Below the pieces are notes generated by a model, which was not told the DNA's origin, did no database searches, and was given only the letters and a program-made list of their open reading frames with translations. The position numbers and the translations under genes are program-made. A DNA stretch of 64,000 nt from Actinomortierella ambigua. Lineage: Eukaryota > Mortierellomycota > Mortierellomycetes > Mortierellales > Mortierellaceae. The stretch is from the NCBI GenBank assembly GCA_016098155.1, contig JAAAJB010000102.1, positions 1 to 64,000 of the forward strand, given 5' to 3'. Every line of letters begins with the position of its first letter. Position 1 is the first letter of the stretch. Below are positions 55,795-64,000 of the stretch, piece by piece.

Positions 55795-57906
55795 ATGACC
55801 CCCATGCACATGACCCTCGGGCGAGCTGCCAGTTCGGTTGTCAGCCCCCGATGGAGAATGCATCTGGCTCCCCAGTTGGCTCAGAAACCAGCAAAGCCCA
55901 CGCTTGAGCGGCCGTTACCCCTGATCCGTTTGCTCTCGGTCACGGCGCCAACTTTTCCGCGACACAGTTGTACGTCGCCGCCCTCCGGTTTGAGACAGCC
56001 GAGGATGAAATGCGTCCTTCACAATATGAGATGTTATCGACGATACTATCAGTCTTTATTGCATGTTTCGGACACAAGGAAAGGCATGCAGGACATACAG
56101 CACCCCCGCCTCCACCAAATATCAACACCTATCATCTCTAGCCATATCGGGAAGACCAGCCCACTCTACTTTTTTCGGGAAAAGCATGTGTCATCCGTGC
56201 TGAACACTAAGCGGACGCGGCGGCCTTGGCAACTCGAGAACGATGTCAAGCTTCTGGAGCTTCGGCGCCAAGGATGGTCTTGGAAGGCGGTCGCCCAATT
56301 TTTTGGGCGCAGTCAGACGGTCGTTAGGCGCCGATTCAACGGCCTGTTGGGCCTTGGAACGTATGGTAGACATGGGCCGTCATCGTCGTCCAACGCGCTT
56401 GGGAAGCAAATGGAGGTTCTCAAGATCTGGATCAACGAACAAGGCATGTCATGGGAGCAAGCGGCCATGCTGCTGGACACCAAGGTTCCTATACTTCAAC
56501 ATCGCCTTCGCGTGTTTCAGGAAGAACAGGAAGATCTTCGGGTGCTGCTCCAGACGGAGGATGAGGGCGTCAAAGAGACAGCTAGTGTCGCCGACAGGAG
56601 GAAGACTCGCCAGCCAACACGTGTTCGATTTTCTCAAACAGGAGAGGCGAAGCTGCTTCAGGCGATTGAACAGTATGGCACGGACGATTGGGAGACGATC
56701 GCAGAGCAGGTTTTTGACAACAAGTACACACCACACCAGCTCCGCCGAAAATTTATCAAGATCAAGCACTGGAATCGAGCACGCGAAGATCGGCTCATGT
56801 CGTACGTGTCACTCGTGGACAATGATCCCAAAGATGTCCGCAATGACGCCGTGTGGCAAGCTGCTGCTGACGAGATTGCAGTCAAGGAAGGCGTCCAATA
56901 TACCCCAGCAGAGTGTCGCGACAAGTGGATCGACGTCGTGCAGCGGATGGGAGTGGAGTTGGCTGATTGGAGTCGTCCTTGGTCAGACAAGGATATTGAC
57001 GCCTTCTGGAAGCAGTGGAAGACACATGGACAGGACTGGGAGGCCATTGCCGGCCAACTTGAGCGGAGGACTGCTAAGGAATGCCGCCAGCGGTTTTCAT
57101 ATCTTCTCAAGGATGTCTCGAAAAAGGGCCCCAAGGATCCTGACGAAATTGAGGCACTTCGAACCTATTTCTCAACCTCGTATTCCGCTCGTGTGAACTG
57201 GACCACCGATATGCAGGATCGACTTTTCGCGGCTGTTCAGGCATGGCGAGACATGGGCAAGGGCATGCGGATCAACTGGAAGTGGGTAGCAAGGCGGGTC
57301 GATATTCCGGGCGTGACGGGCCGCAAGTGTTTAATGCGGTGGAACAATTACCATCTCAAAGACTTGCGGCGCCCAAACTCGATGGGATTCTCTGAGGAGG
57401 AGGATCAGAAGCTGATGAAGGCTGTAGCTGACTATCAGCAAGAGATTTGGATTGAATTAGCAAGACGAGGTCTGTTTGCTGATCGACCGGCGGAAGCCCT
57501 TCAAGCTCGTTGGGATGAAATCCGTGACAGTCTTGTGCGTGTTGGCAGTAGTGACACAAGGACAGTTGAGGACGTCCAAGAGGATATCGCAAAGATGGTA
57601 CGGCAGCAGTTTCGAGTGGAACCAGCATCAAAGATCCCACTGGGTCTTCTTCCTGGCAAAGACGAGTTGCTCCAGTATCAAGCAGAGTCGTCGATGGACA
57701 CTGTCAGCGATGACAGCGACCAGCTTGACAGCGACCAGCCAGCACAGGATCGAGGAGTTATAAAGAAATGGACGGAGGAAGAGGCACAACAGCTAAAAGC
57801 ACTTTTGGCCAAGTATGGCCAGTCAACCATTGCATGGCAGTTTATCGCGCAGATTCTTGGCACCACGCCTGGACGATGTAAGAGTCGGTGGCGACGCAAG
57901 CAATAA
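55795..57906 (+). CDS. Multi-repeat Myb/SANT-domain protein
   Basis: Intronless, 703 residues. About six Myb-like helix bundles follow an N-terminal region rich in Arg/His/Ser and poor in acidic residues (about 1-130), which could be a mitochondrial presequence. Repeats start at 'RRPWQLENDVKLLELRRQGW', 'GEAKLLQAIEQYGTDDWETI', 'RPWSDKDIDAFWKQWKTHGQ', 'VNWTTDMQDRLFAAVQAWRD', 'GFSEEEDQKLMKAVADYQQE' and 'KKWTEEEAQQLKALLAKYGQ'. Several keep the spaced tryptophans and the 'R..RW' end of DNA-binding Myb repeats. A DNA-binding regulator of nuclear or organellar genes is inferred. Its stop lies only 80 bp before the FAN1 start on the same strand. Confidence 0.75.
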   Translation: MTPMHMTLGRAASSVVSPRWRMHLAPQLAQKPAKPTLERPLPLIRLLSVTAPTFPRHSCTSPPSGLRQPRMKCVLHNMRCYRRYYQSLLHVSDTRKGMQDIQHPRLHQISTPIISSHIGKTSPLYFFREKHVSSVLNTKRTRRPWQLENDVKLLELRRQGWSWKAVAQFFGRSQTVVRRRFNGLLGLGTYGRHGPSSSSNALGKQMEVLKIWINEQGMSWEQAAMLLDTKVPILQHRLRVFQEEQEDLRVLLQTEDEGVKETASVADRRKTRQPTRVRFSQTGEAKLLQAIEQYGTDDWETIAEQVFDNKYTPHQLRRKFIKIKHWNRAREDRLMSYVSLVDNDPKDVRNDAVWQAAADEIAVKEGVQYTPAECRDKWIDVVQRMGVELADWSRPWSDKDIDAFWKQWKTHGQDWEAIAGQLERRTAKECRQRFSYLLKDVSKKGPKDPDEIEALRTYFSTSYSARVNWTTDMQDRLFAAVQAWRDMGKGMRINWKWVARRVDIPGVTGRKCLMRWNNYHLKDLRRPNSMGFSEEEDQKLMKAVADYQQEIWIELARRGLFADRPAEALQARWDEIRDSLVRVGSSDTRTVEDVQEDIAKMVRQQFRVEPASKIPLGLLPGKDELLQYQAESSMDTVSDDSDQLDSDQPAQDRGVIKKWTEEEAQQLKALLAKYGQSTIAWQFIAQILGTTPGRCKSRWRRKQ

Positions 57907-57986
57907 ATCGTCAATGTACTGCCTTGTGGCTTTTCCTCTCCTTTTAAGAGGGTTCGCTTGGCTGGGTTACTTTGCCCTTCTCAATA

Positions 57987-60900
57987 ATGTCCATGTCCAT
58001 TCAAAAAAGGCCGTTTGCATCAGCGACCGACAACAATGACACCGAACAGCCAACAAAGAAGCTGGGTACCAAGAAGAACAAAAAGAACTCTGATGCCGGT
58101 GACAAACGACAGCTTCGACTCAATTTCGGCCAGCATGGCATGTCTCTCCGAGGGCCGTCCCCTGAGCTGACAGTAAACGCCACCAATTCTGTAGTGGACG
58201 GCGTTGACGACTTACCAGGACCTTCACTGCCCCATTCGCCTCAGAGTGCGTCAGTACACATTAGCCACATTGAGACAACAAACCAAGGGGCAACTGCCAC
58301 CAGCTCCTCTATAACCTCAACCATAATGATGCCTGTAACTGCTTCTACTCGGCCCTCCCAGGACTTGGTGTCCAACCATGCAACTGAGCTACCAAAACAA
58401 CCATCCAGTCGATTGCCCCATAGTAGCAGGACTCAGTCATCCATATATCGTTCCATTGAAGAGGACGAGGACATTGACGGAGACGCCTTGACCGGATTGC
58501 ATCTCACGCCTGAGGTAGAAAAGCTCACCTTCGAGAAGTATCGATGGAAAACCTCGTACGCTGCAGCGTTCGAGCTTGCCCTTGACACTGTTCTACCTGG
58601 AGAAGCACATCTCTTCTCAGATGAGGAGCTGGCTGTTTTTGATGCCTATCGCGCACTTCCAGGTATTGCAATCCTGAGCAAGGGACACGCGATGGTGTGA
58701 TGATCTACCTCATGCTTTCAAGGACTTGTATATTCATCACACATTTTGGACACACAATTGGTCCTTGTCTAGATGATTCAAAGTATCTAATGGTACGACT
58801 CTACCTAAGAAAACAAGCCTTTTGGTTCAGGCACTCGAAGCTAGAGGGTCGCTATCGGGAAATTGACAGTTTACAGTGTGCCATCGACGGACTAGCCAAA
58901 GCAGGTCTGACTCTTGCCCATAAGGACATTGACAATCCAATGGAAGCAATGAGTATGTTGTCCCTTGCCGAGGTGAAAGCATTAGCAGTGAGTGTCGGGC
59001 TGAAAGACCGCTTGAGTGGGATGCAGGTACGATATCTTTTATCTAGAAAAAAAGGGGAGGAGTTATGGGTCTGCAGAGCAGAATCCTTGCTGTTACATGG
59101 ATGGCACCTAATTTACTCCATGACCTGTTATCTTTTAGAGAGTGCAACTGGTAGAGGCTATCATGAATCATTTCCGACAACAGTCGTTCATTTCCAAGCG
59201 GCTATTGCTAAAAAACACCAGCTCGCATGCGGGCCAGGTTAACACTATCAAAGACCCATTGTTCCCTCGACCCCGAGAGCTGGTTGCCTACAGCTTTGAC
59301 AGCGCTGATCAGAGACATGAGGCTTTGATCGCCAAAATTGTCAAGATTTCAGGTACGCGCTTCTTATTCTCGTTGCTACAACCAATGACTTACATGAAGG
59401 ATAGAGAACGTTCGAGTGAATGCTAAGTAGGCACTGCAATGTATTCTTATCAATATTCAAATGTTAGGGCCCTGCCTCAAAATCTGTCCTCAGATCCTGA
59501 AAATATTCTTGCGTCTGCATCTCGTGTTTCTCCGGAGCCGTGAGTACACCGATAAGCCTGCGCTTGTACAAGCTATTCTCGCCAGGATTGGCCAACGCAA
59601 CTTCCCACCCTATGAAGTCAAGCGGTCAACCACCGTATTTCGCAACCGGGAGGAATTGATGAAGTATGAAGAGGCTCTGTATGTTGAACATCAGCTAGAC
59701 GAGATGGTTGCGGCAGCAGCAGGACCGGGTTCTGGGACGACCATCTTTGTCAAGGATGCTGATCACGATAATGTGGACCCCTACCTTCTCGCTGCGAAAG
59801 CGAAGGCTAATAGTGGAGCACGCGGAAAGGACAGGAAGCAAGAGTCCACAGAGATTTTGGAGGCAGTGGTGGAAGAGGCCGAAAAGTTTCGCCAGCTTTG
59901 GCGGCAATATGTTGCCTCTGAGCAGTCAGCAGAGGATGGTGCCGTCACGAATTACTACATGCTGAGATTCAGCCCAGGTAACTACACCTGTGCTGTAGAA
60001 TATTGACTGTGATTTGACTCGTCTCGAAACGTTGCCAACGTCCTTTTTTNNNNNNNNNNNAAACAAAAACAAAAACAAAAACAAAAACAAAAAAACTCGC
60101 CTAGGCTGGATATATACCCGTATTCTCAGAACAGAGCTCAAGGCACTGGCAACTCTCAAGAGGTATCAAGAAGAAGCGTTCCTGCTGGTGGAACTACTTG
60201 ACCAAAAGGTTTACTGCCTCGACACGCGAGGATCATGGTACGATCGCCTGGCGCTGATCAAGGCCAACTATGCCTACGACAAACGACTCGGCAAGCAAGA
60301 GGCGCTGCAGGTGTGCATGCAAGCACTCCGCGACAAGCACGTGTACGCCGCCGACATCACGGCAGCCATTCAAGCGAGGCTGGTACGGCTCGAGTCAGAG
60401 CTCCGGATTCCCTTTCGCGATCGACACGACTTTTCATATTTGGAATTGCGTGAGGCCCACAAGCGTGTGTTGACGGGCGAGCGCCTCAATCGGCCTGGCA
60501 CGGCGGCCCCGGGATACGCCTCGTCCCATTCGTACGCTTACCTGATCCCCAACGCTGACGGCACCTTGGGCAGCCCCGAGATCCAGCAGCGTCCGCTTTG
60601 GTTGAAGAATGATGGCTCGGCTGTGAGTGTCGAGGAGCTGGCCCTCGCCTTTTATGCGACACTTGGATACAAAGGGTAAGTATTTGCATATAGCGTGATC
60701 AAGTTCATTTTGTATTCTGCGTATGGAGAGTCGAACTGTACACTTATCGCGACCAAAACCTCTGCCGATGAATGCATTCACAGGTTCCACTCGGAGAATG
60801 CCATACTTTCAACGCTGGTATGAATGAGTTTTAGGTCCTTGTAGGTTCAAACTCTGTCTTCTTCCTTTCGCCATCACAACTGACGACCCCTGCCTCTCCA

Positions 60901-62101
60901 TGTTTGATTGTTCACATAGTTTGGATTGTTGTTCTGGGATATCCTGTTTACCCCTATGGAGGGAGTGTTCGAGACTGCCTATCAGATCGCGCCATTGGAC
61001 CTCAGCACAGATGCCTTCTACGTGACACGACAAGGCATGATCGAAGAGCGCGTTCATGCTATCGCTCAGTCGACCATTCTCTCTGCAGATCAAATCGATG
61101 AGATGCTCGATAGCGCTCCAGAAGGAGGCGAGATAGAGACGCCCCTCGTAGTAGACGAGGATGTGGCGGTGAAGACATCTACTATTGATGATGCCAATGA
61201 GGAAGGTGAATCACGGGGAGATATTGAGGAAAAGATACCGACAGTGACCAACAGCAAATTGCTGGAAGAGGATAGGCAACGGGCACGGCGGTTGACTGTT
61301 AAACGGAAGGCGTGCTATTATTTGGACCTTCTGAGCAGAGTCGATGACCAATTCCGTGCGCGCAACATACTCTGTGCCGGTGTATCGTGGACATTCGCTA
61401 AAGAGGAACTTTTACAAATCGCAGAGGTAAGAGAAGGGGGGGGGGACCAGATAAAAAAATGTTGACTGTCGCACGTTTTTTTTTTTTAATCAGCCCTGGG
61501 TCGAAGGATTAATGGATGGAAGAACACTCCAAGAATAGCTTTTCTTTAAACTGACGGACGCATGATTCCTTTTCGTCATAGTGTATTGGAGGGGATGCTC
61601 TCGCTGAAATATGCAAGCACCTAGCACAAGGCTATGGTCAACGTTGCTCAGGAATGCCAGATCTTTGGTAAGGGTATCATTTTTTTTGGAGAGTTTGCTG
61701 TCGACTCTAGTCATCATGCGGGAGGATGAGAAGACCGAAAAACAAAGTGTTTTAATTACTTACGCCTGCCCATGTGGGGCACTTTATTCTGTGTCACACA
61801 GTTGCTGGGACTATGAAAAGAGGCTGGTCAAGTTTGTTGAAGGTATGTAGTGTAGTACCTTTTAGCGTGCTTGAATTATTGTGATTACGTTTCTCTCAAC
61901 TTGCAAGGGTGACATCTAACGGTCTTCTATTTTATTCTCACGCATACCCTCAAAGTCAAGGGTCCTGGCGATCGACTGTCTTCCAAGCAAAAAGTGTGGA
62001 TCGATATGTTGTTGTCAGTAGGTGTCGACGTCGAACTGTGCCTTGTAGAAGCCTCAACTGCTGAAGAAGAGTTTGAAGAAGAGCGCCGACAAATGAACTA
62101 G
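57987..62101 (+). CDS. FAN1: FAN1 nuclease (Fanconi-associated, VRR-NUC)
   Basis: Ten exons: 57987..58662, 58773..59026, 59139..59352, 59468..59977, 60105..60675, 60784..60817, 60920..61426, 61582..61667, 61802..61842 and 61956..62101; 1012 residues against 1017 in human FAN1, all phases consistent. FAN1 is a structure-specific 5' flap endonuclease/exonuclease that resolves interstrand crosslinks. The SAP-like region ('LAEVKALAVSVGLKDRLSGM') and TPR-like helices ('RGSWYDRLALIKANYAYDKR') precede the nuclease. Catalytic residues are E746 ('GFHSENAILSTLFGLLFWDI') and P948-D949, E964-V-K966 ('FVEVKGPGDRLSSKQ'), with the same D-to-E spacing as the human enzyme. No clear N-terminal UBZ zinc finger is seen. 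A sequence gap lies in intron 4. Confidence 0.95.
60050..60060. other. Assembly gap (11 N)
   Basis: Eleven unresolved bases inside FAN1 intron 4, between a T run and an AAAAAC repeat. The true length is unknown. The flanking exons join in phase, so no coding sequence appears lost. Confidence 0.98.
60061..60094 (+). repeat. (AAAAAC)n microsatellite beside the gap
   Basis: About six units of AAAAAC next to the run of N in FAN1 intron 4; it probably caused the gap. Confidence 0.9.
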
Positions 62102-62654
62102 AACTTTTCAGTTTGTTATTTTCCGAAAAAAAAAGAGGAGCAGACAAATGACATGAATTGTGTGACACGTGTAGTAAGCGAATAATGGAACAAAATAGGG
62201 GCACGTTCAACGTGCAGTGGCAAAGCAAACAACAATGCGCAGAGGGAGCTCTGTGAGGTGTCGTCGACTGACCATCGTCTGAAGCTAACAGCCATGAAGA
62301 AGAAACCAAGAAAAGTTGGATCGTCGCCTTTCCTGGCGGGGCGAGAAGAGCAGCGCGTGGCGTGGCATGCTGGCAATTGGAACCTCCAGAGAGCGGAGCA
62401 AGGGGAGAAGGGACAATAAGGAGACAGGACAGACAGGGGTGAGAGAGCTCCACACCGCCACACGAGACTGCGAGGAAGTCGACACCCCTCCACTCCAGCT
62501 GATCGCATACACATGCATCATCCATAAAAGGCCGACTGCTCTCAGAATCATTCATCATTGCACCATTCCATTGCCATCACGCCTCTACAATCTACAGCTC
62601 ATCTTTTCACCTTCCTCAACCTGTCACTATATTCATCCCTGACTTCACCATTTC
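62102..62654. other. Spacer between FAN1 and the right-edge gene
   Basis: No supported coding sequence. The last 100 bp are pyrimidine-rich and act as promoter/5' UTR of the next gene. Confidence 0.45.
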
Positions 62655-64000
62655 ATGTTTGACGAGTATCAGACCCTCGAGCGCAACGGCGTTCAAGAGC
62701 TGGTGCGGATTAAGCTCGACGAGGACGGGACGGCGTGTGTATACCTCCATGATATCAACGCCATTTTCCCACAAACCCAGCTCATCACCTCCTGCGGCGC
62801 CCCCGTCCACTATCTCTGTGAAGCCTCCGGAAAGCCGTACGTTCCCCAGACGCCAATACCTATTGGATATAGCTTTGGCACGTACAACAGCTTTTAATTG
62901 CTCCTCTCTGTCCTGGAAAATAGTAAGAGACCGCTGAGGATACCGTACTTGGAGAACCGAGTCATTGAGGCTCATGGCCTTGATGTCCAGGAGATTGTAT
63001 GGACCAGAGCCGACCTTCGTGCAAGTATTTCCTCTGCCCCGCCCACGTCAGCAGTCTTGAGGGCCACAGAGCCTCAAGGCTCGTCGCGCTCTACCAATGT
63101 TGACGCGCTTGATGATTTCTCGATGCTCGAGTCTGGTGAAGAGGATTTTGACAATAGTGACGACGACGAGGAGGACACTGATGACCTTGATGATGGCGAA
63201 AGGGAGGAAGGCGAAGTTCTCGATCGCTTTGAGGAAGACGATGAGGATCGGCAGCGACAAACAATGGCTGATGCCGTTCATGCTCATGCTCATGCGCTTG
63301 CTCTTGCCCAGCCCACCCAGCCACCAAAACCACAAAGTCCTCATGTCCCGACTCGCCCACGTCCCTCTCTCTCTCTTGTCGAGCAGGATCTCTTTTCAGA
63401 GTCACACGACTTGCTCCCAGACTTTGAGGAATCGTTGCAGCATGGGCTCGTGCTTCACGGAGGAAGCGTTGGAGAGTCCGATTCAGGGCGCATGCGTGCG
63501 CCCGAGCTTGAACCACCGCCCTATGAGGGGTTTAGTGTCACACCAGGAGCGGTCAATGACCAGGAACAGGTACATATGGTTCCTGAACGCGTCAGTGTCA
63601 TCAAACAAGCATGCCAATCGATTCTCCGTCAACAATACCTGCCCACCTCCTGCCCCCATCCACCTCTCTTTATTATTTTACCTGTCGACCCCCTGCATTG
63701 GTCTTCCACCAATATTCTTCACAATCGCATAAGCCTCTACTTCCTCTGTGACTCGGGACTCCACTCTACGAATATTTCATTGTCGTCGCTCCCCACATAC
63801 AGACACATCCACGAAGACAAGCGCGATGTCCACATTGTAGAGGATAGCGGAGTCGAGCTTCGACTGGAGGAAGACAATGTCCGCCAGTTTGTGGCCAAGT
63901 TTAGCCACTACATGCTCTACTTGCTACGCATGCTCCGGTACGGTGTGACCCTCGACGGCGTCTATGTTGCAGCAGTATACAATCAGCCCACCTCATTGAC
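62655..64000 (+). CDS. Acidic protein of unknown function, 3' end outside window
   Basis: Exon 1 is 62655..62836 and exon 2 starts at 62924 and stays open to the right edge (419 residues visible). The join is phase 2 and reads 'SGKPKRPLRIPYLENRV'; an alternative acceptor 15 bp later also keeps frame. The N-terminal about 75 residues look folded. A disordered acidic segment follows (D/E-rich, about 110-150, with an HAHAHALALA run), then a Pro-rich linker. A second folded region begins near residue 315 ('HPPLFIILPVDPLHWSSTNI') and includes 'HNRISLYFLCDSG' and 'YMLYLLRMLRYGVTLDGVYV'. That arrangement resembles the N-terminal part of large unnamed Mortierella proteins as I recall them. No enzymatic motif is visible in the part present. 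Confidence 0.65.

Overview
The window is eukaryotic and almost certainly from a filamentous fungus. Genes are split by short GT..AG introns (roughly 80-520 bp), there are fungal housekeeping orthologues on both strands, and spacers are rich in CT tracts and poly(A)/poly(T) runs. The proteins and the degraded LINE and Ty3/gypsy-type elements are most reminiscent of Mortierellaceae (Mucoromycota); that placement is inference from recall, not a search. All exon models below were built by hand from reading frames, splice consensus and family alignment from memory; phases were checked and are consistent for every multi-exon gene listed with high confidence.

Layout. 1-8.5 kb is accessory: a partial FkbM-type methyltransferase gene runs off the left edge, followed by a dead LINE (about 2.2-4.0 kb), two small cysteine-rich secreted protein genes, a dead Tc1-like transposase and one doubtful secreted-protein ORF. 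8.5-22.6 kb is a gene-dense core: a Kre9/Knh1-like secreted protein with a His/Asp-rich tract, GDP-mannose pyrophosphorylase, BUD13, the ribosome-assembly WD40 protein Rsa4/NLE1, a BORCS8-like protein, and a large ADIP/SSX2IP (Msd1-type) coiled-coil protein. 23-31 kb is accessory again: a dead DDE transposase, a secreted cysteine-rich protein, a dead gypsy Gag-protease segment, and two tandem GILT-like secreted proteins.

31-34.5 kb holds SEC22, a secreted protein of unknown function and a possible broken cysteine-rich secreted gene; 34.5-37 kb has no secure gene. 37.2-48.3 kb is core: a 1441-residue ankyrin/anillin-homology/PH protein, a MOSC-domain protein, protoporphyrinogen oxidase (HEM14) and UBC13. 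48.7-64 kb carries a polyglutamine-containing DXD glycosyltransferase, a HAD-2H 'Swiss army knife' RNA-repair-like protein, a six-repeat Myb/SANT protein, a complete FAN1 nuclease, and the start of an acidic protein of unknown function that runs off the right edge.

Functional themes are secretion and glycosylation (GDP-mannose synthesis, SEC22, Kre9-like, glycosyltransferase, many signal-peptide proteins) and nucleic-acid maintenance at the right end (FAN1, HAD-2H protein, Myb protein, UBC13). No tRNA, rRNA, CRISPR or prokaryotic-type operon was seen.
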